A stretch of 50,576 bases of DNA from JBCBTD01 sp039818825 (GCA_039818825.1 JBCBTD010000029.1:1-50576); one strand, 5' to 3'. Positions 16,666 through 25,264 are shown, counted from the first letter of the stretch. Program-made: numbers and translations. The notes: generated from the letters alone by a model not told the origin.

Positions 16666-17484
16666 ATGTCCGCGTTCGGTCCTCGGGGCGGTGCGTGCGT
16701 GCTCGACGTGGAGGGCCTCCGCGTCGAGGCGCGCCACCGGACCGCGCCTGTTCTCAATTCGATCTCGGTGCAGACCGAGCGTGGCGAGGTGCTGGGCGTC
16801 GTCGGTGAATCGGGATCTGGGAAGACCACCTTTGCCCGCTGTCTCCTTCGTGTCGAGGCGCCGCTCAAGATCACCGGCGGGCGCATCGGGTTTGCAGGCA
16901 TCGACCTCGTGAATGCGCGTTCAGCTGATGTCCGAGGGCTCCGGGGGCGTCGGATCGCGCTCGTGCCTCAGGACCCGATCGGCGCCTTCGACCCGCTCTT
17001 TCCCGTGAGCGCCCAGATCCGGGCCTTCGTCACTACTCATGCGGGGCCAATCGTGGCGGCCGCCGAATTGGCGGCCGGGCCTGCGCTAGAGGTCACGTTG
17101 GCCCGCCTCGAAGCGTTCGGCGTGCCGCGCAGCTTCGCCGTTGGCCGCACCTATCCCCACGCCTGGAGCCGGGGCATGCTGCAGCGGGCACTGTTCGCAC
17201 TGGCGACCGCACCCGCCCCAGACTTGCTCGTCCTCGACGAGCCGACGGCCGCCCTTGATGCACCGGTGGCCGATCGCCTCGTCGCCGACATCACCCGGCT
17301 CGCCCGAACGCGGGGTACGGCGACCATCCTCGTCACGCACGATTTGGCGTTGGCGGCGACGGTCTGCGACCGTCTGCTCGTGCTGAAAGACGGCGCGATG
17401 ATCGAGACCGGCACGATGGCCGACGTGATCGGCGGGGCCAAAACGACCTATGCCCGCTCGCTCGTCGAGAGTGCGGTCTGGTGA
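16666..17484 (+). CDS. ABC transporter ATP-binding protein, NikD/OppD-like
   Basis: 272 residues. Walker A is GESGSGKTT, the Q-loop is in ALVPQDPIGAFDPLFP, Walker B is LLVLDEPTAALD and the H-loop is in LVTHDLALA. The ABC signature is unusual: HAWSRGMLQRALF where OppD/NikD proteins have LSGGMRQRV, so the second position of the SGG is Arg. The C-terminal part is shorter than in OppD and has no Cys-rich motif. The ATG lies one base after the stop of the binding-protein gene, which implies translational coupling. Works with the second ATPase to drive the importer. Confidence 0.9.
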   Translation: MSAFGPRGGACVLDVEGLRVEARHRTAPVLNSISVQTERGEVLGVVGESGSGKTTFARCLLRVEAPLKITGGRIGFAGIDLVNARSADVRGLRGRRIALVPQDPIGAFDPLFPVSAQIRAFVTTHAGPIVAAAELAAGPALEVTLARLEAFGVPRSFAVGRTYPHAWSRGMLQRALFALATAPAPDLLVLDEPTAALDAPVADRLVADITRLARTRGTATILVTHDLALAATVCDRLLVLKDGAMIETGTMADVIGGAKTTYARSLVESAVW

Positions 17485-17485
17485 C

Positions 17486-18316
17486 GTGACACACAGTCCC
17501 CCCTTGCTCGTTCTCGAGAGGCTTCAGGTTGACGTTGCCGCAGCCTTCGGCCGGCGAACGACACTCATCGCCGAGACTTCGCTTCAAGTTCGGGCGGGTG
17601 AGATCGTCGCCGTCGTCGGCCCTTCGGGCAGCGGCAAGTCGACCCTGCTGAAGGCCATCTTGGGCCTCGTCCCGTTCACGAACGGATCCATGGCGTTTCG
17701 CGGCGAGCCGATCCGGCACTCCCTCGATCGAACCCACCGCCGATTGCGAGCCGCTGCCGAGGCTGTGTTCCAGAACCCTTTGGGCGCGTTGAACCCACAC
17801 CGCTCCCTCCGGCACACGATCGAGGAGCCGCTCCTGGCGCGTGGCATGGGTCAGGTGCACCGGCGCCAACGCGTCGACGATGTTGCCCGACATATGGGCC
17901 TCGCCAGTGACGTGCTCGAGCGTCGGCCCGCCGCGGTTTCGCTGGGCCAAGCGCAAAGGGCGTGCATCGCCCGCGCTCTGGCACCGCATCCGTCGCTACT
18001 CTTCCTCGACGAGCCGCTCAGCGCACTAGACGCGGTCGTCGCCCTCGACGTCGCAAAGCTACTCGTTGCCACCATCCACGAGGCGCGTCCGACGGTGCTG
18101 CTGATCAGCCATGATCTGCGGCTGGTACGTCGCCTTGCCACCCGGGTGCTCGTGGTCGACGCCGGCCGTATCGTGGAGGATGCCGCAACCGAGCGCTTCC
18201 TCGCTTCACCGACATCGACCGCCGGCCGTGCTCTCGTGGCCAGCGATGCGCGCCGCCGCGCCGTCCTGGAGGCTTGCGCACGCAGCGTCGCGCAACCGCT
18301 CGAGATCAGCGGATGA
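17486..18316 (+). CDS. ABC transporter ATP-binding protein, NikE/OppF-like
   Basis: 276 residues from a GTG at 17486, one base after the previous stop; another GTG at 17471 is possible. Walker A is GPSGSGKST, the Q-loop is in AVFQNPLGALNPHRS, Walker B is LLFLDEPLSALD and the H-loop is in LISHDLRLV. The signature is AVSLGQAQRACIARAL instead of LSGGQRQR, again lacking the middle SGG. The C-terminal tail continues about 40 residues beyond the usual end. Second ATPase of the importer; its TGA overlaps the ATG of the first permease. Confidence 0.9.
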   Translation: MTHSPPLLVLERLQVDVAAAFGRRTTLIAETSLQVRAGEIVAVVGPSGSGKSTLLKAILGLVPFTNGSMAFRGEPIRHSLDRTHRRLRAAAEAVFQNPLGALNPHRSLRHTIEEPLLARGMGQVHRRQRVDDVARHMGLASDVLERRPAAVSLGQAQRACIARALAPHPSLLFLDEPLSALDAVVALDVAKLLVATIHEARPTVLLISHDLRLVRRLATRVLVVDAGRIVEDAATERFLASPTSTAGRALVASDARRRAVLEACARSVAQPLEISG

Positions 18317-19257
18317 TCGCCTTTCTGCTACGGCGGGTGGTGGGCGCCCTGTTCGTGATCATCGGCGCCAGCTTCTTGACTTTTTTGCTTCTGCAGCTGG
18401 CCCCGGGCGATGCGATCATGGCGATCGCCCAGGCGCGGCACGGGACCGAACTGGCCCTCGACGAGGCTAGTCTCGATCGCATCCGCGCCGAGATCGGGGC
18501 CGACCAGCCACTGCTTGTCCGCTACGCCGCTTGGGCCTCCGATCTGGTTCGCCTCGATCTCGGCCGGTCGCTCGTCGAGGATCGCGCCGTCGCGGGCCTG
18601 CTTGCGGAGCGCTTCGGACGAACCCTCGAGCTCGCGGTAGCGGCGATCGCTGTCGCCGCTGTTCTTTCAGTCCCCTTGGGGCTGATGGCGGGTCTCTGGC
18701 GGGGAACCTGGTTCGACAGCCTTTGCGTCGGCCTTGCGACCCTTGGCTCTGCCATGCCCAACTTCTGGCTCGGCATCCTGCTCATCTTTGTGTTCGCCGT
18801 AACCTTGGGTTGGCTTCCTGCCTTCGGCCGCGGCGATCTCGACCATCTCGTCCTACCGGCTCTGACGCTCGGCACGGGCATCACCGTCACCACAGCCCGA
18901 CTTCTGCGCTCAGCGACCATCGACGCGCTCGCGGCCAGCCACATCGCCGCCGCGCGGGGCCGCGGCCTCTCGGAACGCCGGGTGATCGGGCTGCATGCCC
19001 TCCGCAACGCGCTCCTACCTGTCATCACCGTCTTCGCCCTTGAAATCGCCTTCGTGCTCGAAGGCGCCGTCGCCGTGGAATACGTCTTCGGCTGGCACGG
19101 GATCGGTCTGCTCTTCGTCGAAGCGGTCGACGGCCGCGACTACCCGGTCATCCAGGCGATCGTGCTCGCCAGTGCTGTGCTCTTTGTCGTGATCAACCTG
19201 ATCGTCGATCTCCTGACCTTCTGGCTTGATCCGCGCACGCGTGGCGGTGCGGCATGA
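18313..19257 (+). CDS. ABC transporter permease, NikB/DppB-like
   Basis: 314 residues with six predicted helices. The N terminus (LLRRVVGALFVIIGASFLTF) and the following APGD are typical of DppB/NikB. The EAA loop that meets the ATPase is in HIAAARGRGLSERRVIGLHA, followed by LRNALLPVIT. The C-terminal helix ends LDPRTRGG. ATGA overlap with the upstream ATPase and with the next permease, so the three are coupled. Confidence 0.92.
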   Translation: MIAFLLRRVVGALFVIIGASFLTFLLLQLAPGDAIMAIAQARHGTELALDEASLDRIRAEIGADQPLLVRYAAWASDLVRLDLGRSLVEDRAVAGLLAERFGRTLELAVAAIAVAAVLSVPLGLMAGLWRGTWFDSLCVGLATLGSAMPNFWLGILLIFVFAVTLGWLPAFGRGDLDHLVLPALTLGTGITVTTARLLRSATIDALAASHIAAARGRGLSERRVIGLHALRNALLPVITVFALEIAFVLEGAVAVEYVFGWHGIGLLFVEAVDGRDYPVIQAIVLASAVLFVVINLIVDLLTFWLDPRTRGGAA

Positions 19258-20087
19258 ACCCTTTGCGCGCCCTCCAAGAGACCGACCCTCTCAGGCTCGT
19301 CGCGTTCGTCGTCGTAGCAATCGTGCTGCTCATGGCGGCCTTTGGGCCCATGCTCGCGCCCTACGACCCGCTGAGCCCCAATCCGTCGCTGCGGCTTCTG
19401 GCTCCCAGCCCGGCGCACCTCATGGGTACGGACCACCTCGGGCGAGACATCTTCTCACGCGTGCTCGCGGGCGCGCGCCTGTCTGTGGGTCTGGCACTCC
19501 TCGTCGTCGCGGTCTCCGCTGTGGTCGGCGTCGCCCTAGGCCTGCTTGCCGGGGCCGGCGGGCGGCTCGTCGATGCCGTGGTGATGCGAACGACCGACAC
19601 CTTCTTCGCCTTTCCGGAGCTCGTTGCAGCGCTCGCCGTCGCCGGTATTCTCGGCGGCGGGGGTCTGGAGATCCTCCTCGCACTCGGCGTGGTCGGTTGG
19701 ATGCGCTATGCGCGGGTCGTTCGCGGGGTCACGCTTGCGACGGCCGCGAGCGAACACGTGGCACTCGCCCGGCTCAGTGGCGTGCGCTCGTGGCGGATCG
19801 CCATCGATCATCTCTTGCCACCGGTTCTTCCGGCCACCGTCGTCATGATGACTTCTCATCTCGCCCGCTCGATCATGGCGATTGCGAGCTTGGGCTTTCT
19901 CGGCTTCGGTGCGCAGCCACCCCATCCCGAATGGGGCACGATCCTCCTCGAGGGACGGACCTACATCCTGTCGGCGCCCTACTATGCGCTGTTGCCGGGC
20001 ATCCCGATCGTGGTGGCGACGCTAGCCTTCAATCTCGCGGGTGACACCCTGCGCGATCGGATCGGGGCCGGACGCGAGGCGCCCTGA
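19254..20087 (+). CDS. ABC transporter permease, NikC/DppC-like
   Basis: 277 residues. Typical DppC features: a single N-terminal helix, the periplasmic APYDPLSPNPSLRLLAPSP segment and HLMGTDHLGRDIFSRVLAG, then five helices. The EAA loop is in SEHVALARLSGVRSWRIAID. The last helix is followed by LAGDTLRDRIG. The stop overlaps the ATG of the EamA gene (TGATG), so the exporter is translated with the importer. Confidence 0.92.
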   Translation: MNPLRALQETDPLRLVAFVVVAIVLLMAAFGPMLAPYDPLSPNPSLRLLAPSPAHLMGTDHLGRDIFSRVLAGARLSVGLALLVVAVSAVVGVALGLLAGAGGRLVDAVVMRTTDTFFAFPELVAALAVAGILGGGGLEILLALGVVGWMRYARVVRGVTLATAASEHVALARLSGVRSWRIAIDHLLPPVLPATVVMMTSHLARSIMAIASLGFLGFGAQPPHPEWGTILLEGRTYILSAPYYALLPGIPIVVATLAFNLAGDTLRDRIGAGREAP

Positions 20088-21007
20088 TGAGACAAGAAAC
20101 CTGGGGTATCGGGCTCCGCATCCTTTCGGGCCTGCTCTTCACCTTGATGATAGCCAGCATCAAGGCGATCGGCGACGGGGCCGCGCTCGGGCAGGTCGTC
20201 TTCTTTCGCTCGGCTGTGGCCGTGGTGCCGCTCGTGCTCTTTCTTTGGTGGCGCGCCGAGTTCCCGGCCGGCCTCGCCACCCGCCGCCCGTGGGGCCATC
20301 TCCGCCGCTGCGTGCTCGGCGGGGCGGCGATGTTCACCTCGTTCGCGTCGCTGCGCTTTCTGCCGATCGCGGAAGCGACCATGCTCGCCTATCTCTCGCC
20401 GGTGATGGTGGTGGCCCTTGCCGCAACGCTGCTGGGCGAGCGGGCAGGGCCGCGCAGCTGGCTCGGTGTGGTCCTGGGGCTCGCGGGCGTCGCTGCCCTC
20501 ACCGTGCCGCGCTTCGGTGCCGGAGAGGCCCACCTCATCGGCATCGCTCTTGGCGTCGCCACAGCGGCGCTCACGGCGGGCGCCCTCATCCAGCTCCGCG
20601 CGCTCGCCGTCTCCGAGAACCCGGGCGCTATCGCCTTCTACTTCGCGCTCTTCTCGGCGATCGCGGGCCTTGCGACCTGGCCGTTCGGCTGGTTGCCTGT
20701 GGACGGCACGACGCTCGTTCTTCTCGTTCTCTCGGGCCTGCTCGGCGGTGCCGCCCACATCGCCATGACCCTTTCGTTCCGCTACGCCGAGGCCTCGGTC
20801 TTGGCCCCCTTCGAGTACCTCACCATCCTCTGGGCCACGAGCGCCGGCTTCCTTCTCTTCGCCGAGGTGCCCGCCTCCGCCTTCCTCATGGCGGCACCCC
20901 TGGTGATCGCTGGTGCCGTGGTTGCCTCGACCCAGGAGCATCGCCCTGCGCCGAAGACGCGCACGGCTCCTCAATGCAATCGCTGCTTGCCGGGTCCCGG
21001 CTCGTAG
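20087..21007 (+). CDS. EamA/DMT-family transporter, coupled to the metal-type ABC operon
   Basis: 306 residues, two complete EamA repeats of five helices. Repeat 1 ends with AYLSPVMVVALAATLLGERA and repeat 2 with LTILWATSAGFLLFAEVP. The short tail after the last helix (EHRPAPKTRTAPQC) is cytoplasmic. DMT proteins export amino acids, nucleobases, and in pseudopaline systems (CntI) a metallophore. Its location as the last gene of a B12-riboswitch/Zur-like controlled operon is unusual. No nicotianamine-synthase-like or opine-dehydrogenase gene is present here, so a metallophore role would need those elsewhere in the genome. Confidence 0.9.
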   Translation: MRQETWGIGLRILSGLLFTLMIASIKAIGDGAALGQVVFFRSAVAVVPLVLFLWWRAEFPAGLATRRPWGHLRRCVLGGAAMFTSFASLRFLPIAEATMLAYLSPVMVVALAATLLGERAGPRSWLGVVLGLAGVAALTVPRFGAGEAHLIGIALGVATAALTAGALIQLRALAVSENPGAIAFYFALFSAIAGLATWPFGWLPVDGTTLVLLVLSGLLGGAAHIAMTLSFRYAEASVLAPFEYLTILWATSAGFLLFAEVPASAFLMAAPLVIAGAVVASTQEHRPAPKTRTAPQCNRCLPGPGS

Positions 21008-21159
21008 GCGTGGGCCCGGGAAGGAACGCCATGCAGTCCTTCCATGGCGGCCAGGTCGACGCCGGACGTCGGCCGTGCCCCGTCGCCGCAGGCGAGTTGT
21101 TGCCGCTTCGGTGCTCGCTGCAGGAGGGGTAAGGCGGGAGGGGCAAGAACGCCTCGCGC

Positions 21160-22236
21160 TCAGCCCACATCAGCCAACAACGTCGGGTCGATGCTGACCC
21201 AAACCAGGTCGCCGGCCTCGTCGCCGATCGCCAGGAACCTGCCGTCGCTATTGAACCCGAGCGCCGTGATCGGCAGCTCTCCGCCTTCTTTGGCCAGAAT
21301 GCTGGGCACCGTTTCGTCAAGGTGGCAGAACTGCACGCGCCCGTCGGCGTGGCCTACGGCAACCCAGGGACCACGAGGATGGCACGCGACACGTCGCACG
21401 AGCCGGTCGTCGCCGTCGCCGATCTCGGTAGGCCTGCGATCCATCGGGCCATCCTTGCCGGCGAAGGACCAAACGACCGCCCGCCGTGCACCTGCCGTCA
21501 CCAGAAAGAGGCCCTCCGCGCTCCAGTCGAGGCTGCGGATTTTGCCGGGATAGCCCGACATCCGCAGCTGCAGCTTGTCGCGCACACGCCAGCCGTGGAG
21601 AGCGTTCTCCTGCATGGTCGTGACGATGTACTTGCCACACGGGCTCCACGTGATCGCCGTGTGCGAGCCCTGCCAGGGGTAGCGCGACGCCCGGAAGCGA
21701 CCCTTGCGCCACTCCCAGAGCGTGGCGCCGCCGTAGTGGGCGACCGCAAGCCGCTTGCCTGACGCATCGAAAGTCAGCCCACCCACGCTGCTCGGATGCT
21801 CGAGCTCGTGCAGCCGCTCGCCACCCACTTCGCGCACTCGGACGATCCGTCCCGCTGCTGCTGCGCGCAGGCCCGAGCGTGGGGACGCGGCGATGTGCGT
21901 GAACCAGCCTCGCGGCACGTCATCGAGAACCTCCGTCGTACCGTCGGGCGCGAGCCGCACGAGGCGTCCGTCGTCACCGCCGGAAAGGAACCCGGCGCCG
22001 TCGACGTCCGGGGCCAACGCCAGGCACGTGCCAGCATGGAGGTCGACCGAGAACGGATCGGGCACGGACTCGGGGATCCATAGACGGGCTGTGCCGTCGC
22101 CGAGGGTAGCGACCACGCGCGAGCGATCGCCGTTGGTACGTACGGCAACGATATGGGCGCCGAAGTCAAAACGCAGCCCACGGCGAAGGGCCAGCGGCGC
22201 CTCGGTCGGCAGAGGTGGGAGATCGGAGACGATCAC
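21160..22236 (-). CDS. WD40-repeat protein, coupled to the COG0523 GTPase gene
   Basis: 358 residues from a GTG at 22234-22236 that overlaps the stop of the COG0523 gene (GTGA). Repeats of about 40 residues can be followed, for example VVATLGDGTARLWIPES, GAGFLSGGDDGRLVRLAPDG, RLAVAHYGGATLWEWRKG, YIVTTMQENALHGWRVRD, FLVTAGARRAVVWSF and WVAVGHADGRVQFCHLD, giving a seven-blade propeller. No signal peptide is seen, so it is cytoplasmic. Pairing of a WD40 gene with a COG0523 gene in zinc-responsive loci is known in other alphaproteobacteria; the propeller probably acts as a protein-binding partner (inference). Confidence 0.88.
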   Translation of the reverse strand: MIVSDLPPLPTEAPLALRRGLRFDFGAHIVAVRTNGDRSRVVATLGDGTARLWIPESVPDPFSVDLHAGTCLALAPDVDGAGFLSGGDDGRLVRLAPDGTTEVLDDVPRGWFTHIAASPRSGLRAAAAGRIVRVREVGGERLHELEHPSSVGGLTFDASGKRLAVAHYGGATLWEWRKGRFRASRYPWQGSHTAITWSPCGKYIVTTMQENALHGWRVRDKLQLRMSGYPGKIRSLDWSAEGLFLVTAGARRAVVWSFAGKDGPMDRRPTEIGDGDDRLVRRVACHPRGPWVAVGHADGRVQFCHLDETVPSILAKEGGELPITALGFNSDGRFLAIGDEAGDLVWVSIDPTLLADVG

Positions 22237-23192
22237 GCCGCCACACAATCGGCAAAGCCCGCCCGCAACGAAGCCTCGTCGAGGTCGCGGCCGATGAAGA
22301 CCAGCCGCGACCGTCGCGCCTCGCCCTTGGGCCATTCGCCCATGAGGTTGCCCTCCATGAGCATGTGCACGCCCTGCACCACGAAACGTTCCGGCTCGCC
22401 GCGGAAGTCGAGAATACCCTTCGAGCGGAGGATGTCCTGGCCACGCTCGGCGAGGAGGCGCTGGAACCACGCCATGAAACGCTCGGGCTCGAGCGGCCGG
22501 TTCGCCGTTACCGAAACGCTCGTCACCGCATCGTCATGCTCGTGGTCGTGGTCCTCCAGGAAGTCGGGCTCGATCTCGAGCACCCTCTTCAGATCGAAAG
22601 CCTCGAGCCCCAACACGTTGTCGAGCGGTACGTCACACCGCTGGGTATGGAGAATCCGGGCGTAGGGATTGATCGCCCGAATGCGCGTCTCCAGACGCCG
22701 GAGGTCGACGGGCTCGACGAGATCGACCTTGTTCAGCAGCAGGACGTCGGCGAACGCCACCTGCTCAGCCGCCTCCGGACTGTCCTCCAGCCTCGCCTCC
22801 AAGAACTTGGCGTCGACCACCGTGACGATGGCATCAAGGTGCGTGCGCTCGGCAACATCGTCGTCGACGAAGAAGGTCTGGGCCACCGGCGCCGGGTCCG
22901 CGAGGCCGGTCGTCTCGACGAGAATGCCGTCGAAGCGGTCCTTTCGCTGCATGAGCCCGCCCAGGATGCGGATGAGATCGCCGCGCACGGTGCAGCAGAT
23001 GCAGCCGTTGTTCATCTCGAACACCTCCTCGTCGGCGTCCACGACGAGGTCGTTGTCGATGCCCACCTCTCCGAACTCGTTGACGATGACCGCAAAGCGT
23101 TTGCCATGCGGCTCCGTCAGGATGCGGTTGAGGAGCGTGGTTTTGCCGGCGCCGAGATAGCCAGTCAGCACGGTCACAGGCACGCTGTTCAT
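22233..23192 (-). CDS. COG0523-family metal-chaperone GTPase (CobW/ZigA-like)
   Basis: 319 residues. G3E GTPase with Walker A TGYLGAGKTTLLNRIL, the metal-binding CxCC in NGCICCTVRGDL, the Walker B/G3 in ILVETTGLADPAPV and the base-specificity NKVD in LLLNKVDLVEP. A His/Asp loop EDHDHEHDD precedes the C-terminal CobW_C domain (LEPERFMAWFQRLL, FVVQGVHMLMEG). Such proteins deliver zinc, or cobalt in the CobW branch, to client enzymes. The ATG has GAGGAC 8 bases upstream. A Zur-like palindrome over a perfect TATAAT lies 34 bases upstream, which favours the zinc-starvation subgroup. Confidence 0.92.
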   Translation of the reverse strand: MNSVPVTVLTGYLGAGKTTLLNRILTEPHGKRFAVIVNEFGEVGIDNDLVVDADEEVFEMNNGCICCTVRGDLIRILGGLMQRKDRFDGILVETTGLADPAPVAQTFFVDDDVAERTHLDAIVTVVDAKFLEARLEDSPEAAEQVAFADVLLLNKVDLVEPVDLRRLETRIRAINPYARILHTQRCDVPLDNVLGLEAFDLKRVLEIEPDFLEDHDHEHDDAVTSVSVTANRPLEPERFMAWFQRLLAERGQDILRSKGILDFRGEPERFVVQGVHMLMEGNLMGEWPKGEARRSRLVFIGRDLDEASLRAGFADCVAA

Positions 23193-23225
23193 GGCGCGAT
23201 GTCCTCTATGGGCGTGACTTCTGTT

Positions 23226-23243
23226 GCTACATTATAACATAAC
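23226..23243 (-). promoter_or_regulatory. Zur-like operator with -10 box for the COG0523-WD40 operon
   Basis: On the plus strand the bases are GCTACATTATAACATAAC; 12 of 18 positions are self-complementary about the central TTATAA. Read toward the gene it contains TATAAT, a perfect -10, 40-45 bases before the start codon. It matches the site at 14698-14715 in centre and in outer bases. The only comparable AT-rich palindromes in this island are these two, one at the head of each unit. Confidence 0.55.
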
Positions 23244-23598
23244 GTTCGGTTGTCGAGATGGCTGGAGAAGCGCGCCAGCAAACAGCGGTCCAAGGCTCTC
23301 CCAGCGATGGGTAGGCAACGTGACCAGCGCTCCTCCCCGGCAAGTTCCTCGAGGTCTAGGCGCCACCACCATCAGCACCGATTCCCCCGGCATCCGTGAT
23401 TTGGCGACGAGCGTCCGCGGCCGTGCCACGGCGCTACGACCGCTTTGGGTCGCACAGCGCCCAGAAAGCCGGGCTCGTCCTTCGTCCGCTCGTGGCGAGC
23501 CTTCGCCCGAACCTGTTGCCGATCAATGGCGTGGGCCCGGCGAGCGTAAAGCCAAAGCGAGGTAGACTGATCGGGGCTCAACGGAAAGGAGCCCGAGG
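23244..23598. other. Gene-free stretch with repeat core
   Basis: About 355 bases with no supported gene. The bases GACCGCTTTGGGTC at 23438-23451 match, on the opposite strand, the GACCC-RAAGCGG repeat core found at 14513, 24209 and 33925. Nothing else is recognisable. Confidence 0.5.
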
Positions 23599-23685
23599 AT
23601 GACGACGACCATGACCGAAACGATCACTCGCCCGTCGCCCTCTCCAGCGCATGTGCCGTGGAACAAGGGCCGCCTGATCGGCTAG
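23599..23685 (+). pseudogene. N-terminal stub of a site-specific integrase
   Basis: A 28-codon frame with a strong ribosome site (AGGAGCCCGAGG) reads from ATG 23599 to TAG 23683-23685 and ends PSPAHVPWNKGRLIG. The motif HxPWNKGxLIG is the N terminus of a common class of alphaproteobacterial tyrosine recombinases, where it is followed by K/R-PPLRP. Here the TAG is followed in frame by RPPLRP, so the first stop may be one base change; the rest of the recombinase is absent. Confidence 0.55.
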
Positions 23686-23824
23686 CGGCCGCCCCTGCGT
23701 CCGCGGCACTCGCGTCACCGTGGCCATGATCGTCGGGCAGATCCGTACTGGTCGCTCGGTCGAGGAACTCCTCGCCGATTACCCGTACCTCGAGCGCGAG
23801 GACATCGCTCAGGCCCTTCGCTAA
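23678..23824 (+). pseudogene. DUF433-family antitoxin fragment
   Basis: In another frame from the integrase stub, and overlapping its end, 48 codons without a start read GRPCVRGTRVTVAMIVGQI then SVEELLADYPYLEREDIAQA before a TAA at 23822-23824. This is the core of DUF433, a VapB-like antitoxin partner of DUF5615 PIN-like toxins. The usual first 10-20 residues are missing and the join to the integrase stub lies at the shared sequence GGCCGCCCC. Confidence 0.65.
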
Positions 23825-23865
23825 GCCACTTGGCGCGCGGAGGAGCGGGGGATCGTACTGCCGAC

Positions 23866-23989
23866 GTGAAGCTCCTGATCGACATGGACCTGTTGCCGCG
23901 CCGGACGGGCAACATCCGCAGCCAAGGCGGCTGCGGCTCGCGCCAACGAGGCGAAGGGCGGCCGGCCGCGGAAGCCGGTGAACCAGTAG
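23866..23989 (+). pseudogene. DUF5615 toxin start fused to other mobile-gene scraps
   Basis: A GTG at 23866 begins VKLLIDMDLLPR, the start of DUF5615-type PIN-like toxins (usually MKLLIDMNLSP), but the likeness ends after about 12 codons. From 23915 a different frame reads AAKAAAARANEAKGGRPRKP to a TAG at 23987-23989, a basic tail of the kind found on small mobile-element DNA-binding proteins. The toxin is therefore truncated and its end replaced. Confidence 0.45.
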
Positions 23990-24346
23990 ACAGCACCGCT
24001 GCTCGACCTTCATCGGCAGCGGCAAGCGAGGTTTACGCCCTATGCACGGTTTCGTCTTCGGCGTGATGCTTGCAGTGACGAAGAGGGCGAAGCCGAGCAT
24101 GGTGCAGCCGCGTGCAGTCGATGTCCCGCTGGCCCGCCCATGAGCTCACACATGACCAACCAGCGATTTTAGCCCCGGGGGCCTGACTCCTGCCGCAGGA
24201 GCAACGCTGACCCGAAGCGGCCCCAAGCCCGTCCGGCGGCTATGCCCCATACGCGCCAGAAGGCGACGTCGAGACGTTGAGTCCGTGCGACCGAGAGTAT
24301 CCGGCAGGCGGACGTTCGTCCGGCGACGAGTGCCGCGAGAGAGCGG
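23990..24346. other. Gene-free stretch with repeat core
   Basis: About 355 bases between the toxin-antitoxin scraps and the AraC gene. It contains GACCCGAAGCGG at 24209-24220 (repeat core) preceded by a short hairpin GACTCCTGCCGCAGGAG at 24185-24201. No gene is supported. Confidence 0.5.
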
Positions 24347-25264
24347 TCATCGGGCCAGAGTGGTGGACGGCAGCTCTCCGAAAAGACGCCGATAGTCTCT
24401 GGCGAACTGGCCAACGTGGTAGAAGCCGTTCGCGGCCATCGCCTCGCCGACGCGCCCGTCGACCGGGTCCGCGTTACGCAACTCCTGCCGCACCCGCGCT
24501 AGCCGGATCGCTTTGACGAATGCAGCGGGCGTCAGCCGATAGCGCTCGCGGAATGCGTATTCGAGCGTTCGTTCGCTCACCCCCGCATGTCTGGTTAGAT
24601 CAGCAGGGCGTATGGTCTCCAGTTCGCCCGCCTCCAGTAGCTCGAGACTGGCGCGGATGGCGTGACGCCGTAGTGCGAGCGCAGGGCGCCATTGGTGAGC
24701 CCGCCGCCCGCCGAGCCAGTAGGGCGCGAGCAGCTTCGCGCAATGGCGTAGCACGCCATCGATGGTACCGAAGCGACCGTCGACCGCGCGTGCGAGCCGT
24801 CGGCGCACGTCGGCAAGGACATCAACGGGCGCGCGAAACACTTCCGGCCTTACGTTCGAGTTTGCGACATCGACTTCCAGTGCGTCCGCGAGTTCCCACA
24901 AGTCCTGCTCATGGACAGACAGCGTGAAAACCGCAAAGTCCGGCCCGGAGATACTCGCCAGTTCGCCGTCGATCGGAAAGGCCAGCACCGAATCGGCGTC
25001 GACGTCCCGCCCGCGCCACCACAACACGCGCATGCCTGGCCCGAAAACGACGAACGTGACACAGCCCCGCGGTGGTGAACCCGCTTGGTAGAGTGGCAGA
25101 TGAAAGCGCGCCTGCGTGATCACGCCCACTGGCGAGAAGAGTTGCACGACGTCTCCAGCGCAGTTGCCCTCGGGAGCCGCCAGTGGTTGAAAGTCGAGGC
25201 TCCAGTCGCGGACGCTCATGCACATGCTGTCGACGTCGTTGAAGCTGAACGCCAAACGTTCCAT
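24347..25264 (-). CDS. AraC-family transcriptional regulator
   Basis: 305 residues from the ATG at 25262-25264; the frame is open further to 25321 but that part looks non-coding. Residues 1-190 are an effector domain without a clear family name. The C-terminal 100 residues hold two HTH motifs: PADLTRHAGVSERTLEYAF with RERYRLTPAAFVKAIRLARV, and the second as GEAMAANGFYHVGQFARDYR with RRLFGELPS. It is divergent from the DUF3179 gene and two sulfatases, with 144 bases between, and is the likely local regulator of that group. Confidence 0.88.
   Translation of the reverse strand: MERLAFSFNDVDSMCMSVRDWSLDFQPLAAPEGNCAGDVVQLFSPVGVITQARFHLPLYQAGSPPRGCVTFVVFGPGMRVLWWRGRDVDADSVLAFPIDGELASISGPDFAVFTLSVHEQDLWELADALEVDVANSNVRPEVFRAPVDVLADVRRRLARAVDGRFGTIDGVLRHCAKLLAPYWLGGRRAHQWRPALALRRHAIRASLELLEAGELETIRPADLTRHAGVSERTLEYAFRERYRLTPAAFVKAIRLARVRQELRNADPVDGRVGEAMAANGFYHVGQFARDYRRLFGELPSTTLAR

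Noticed and set aside
14698..21007. Reading the ABC-EamA operon as a complete metallophore system of the Cnt type
   Set aside because: No nicotianamine-synthase-like, opine dehydrogenase or TonB receptor gene is in the window, so only the transport half can be proposed.
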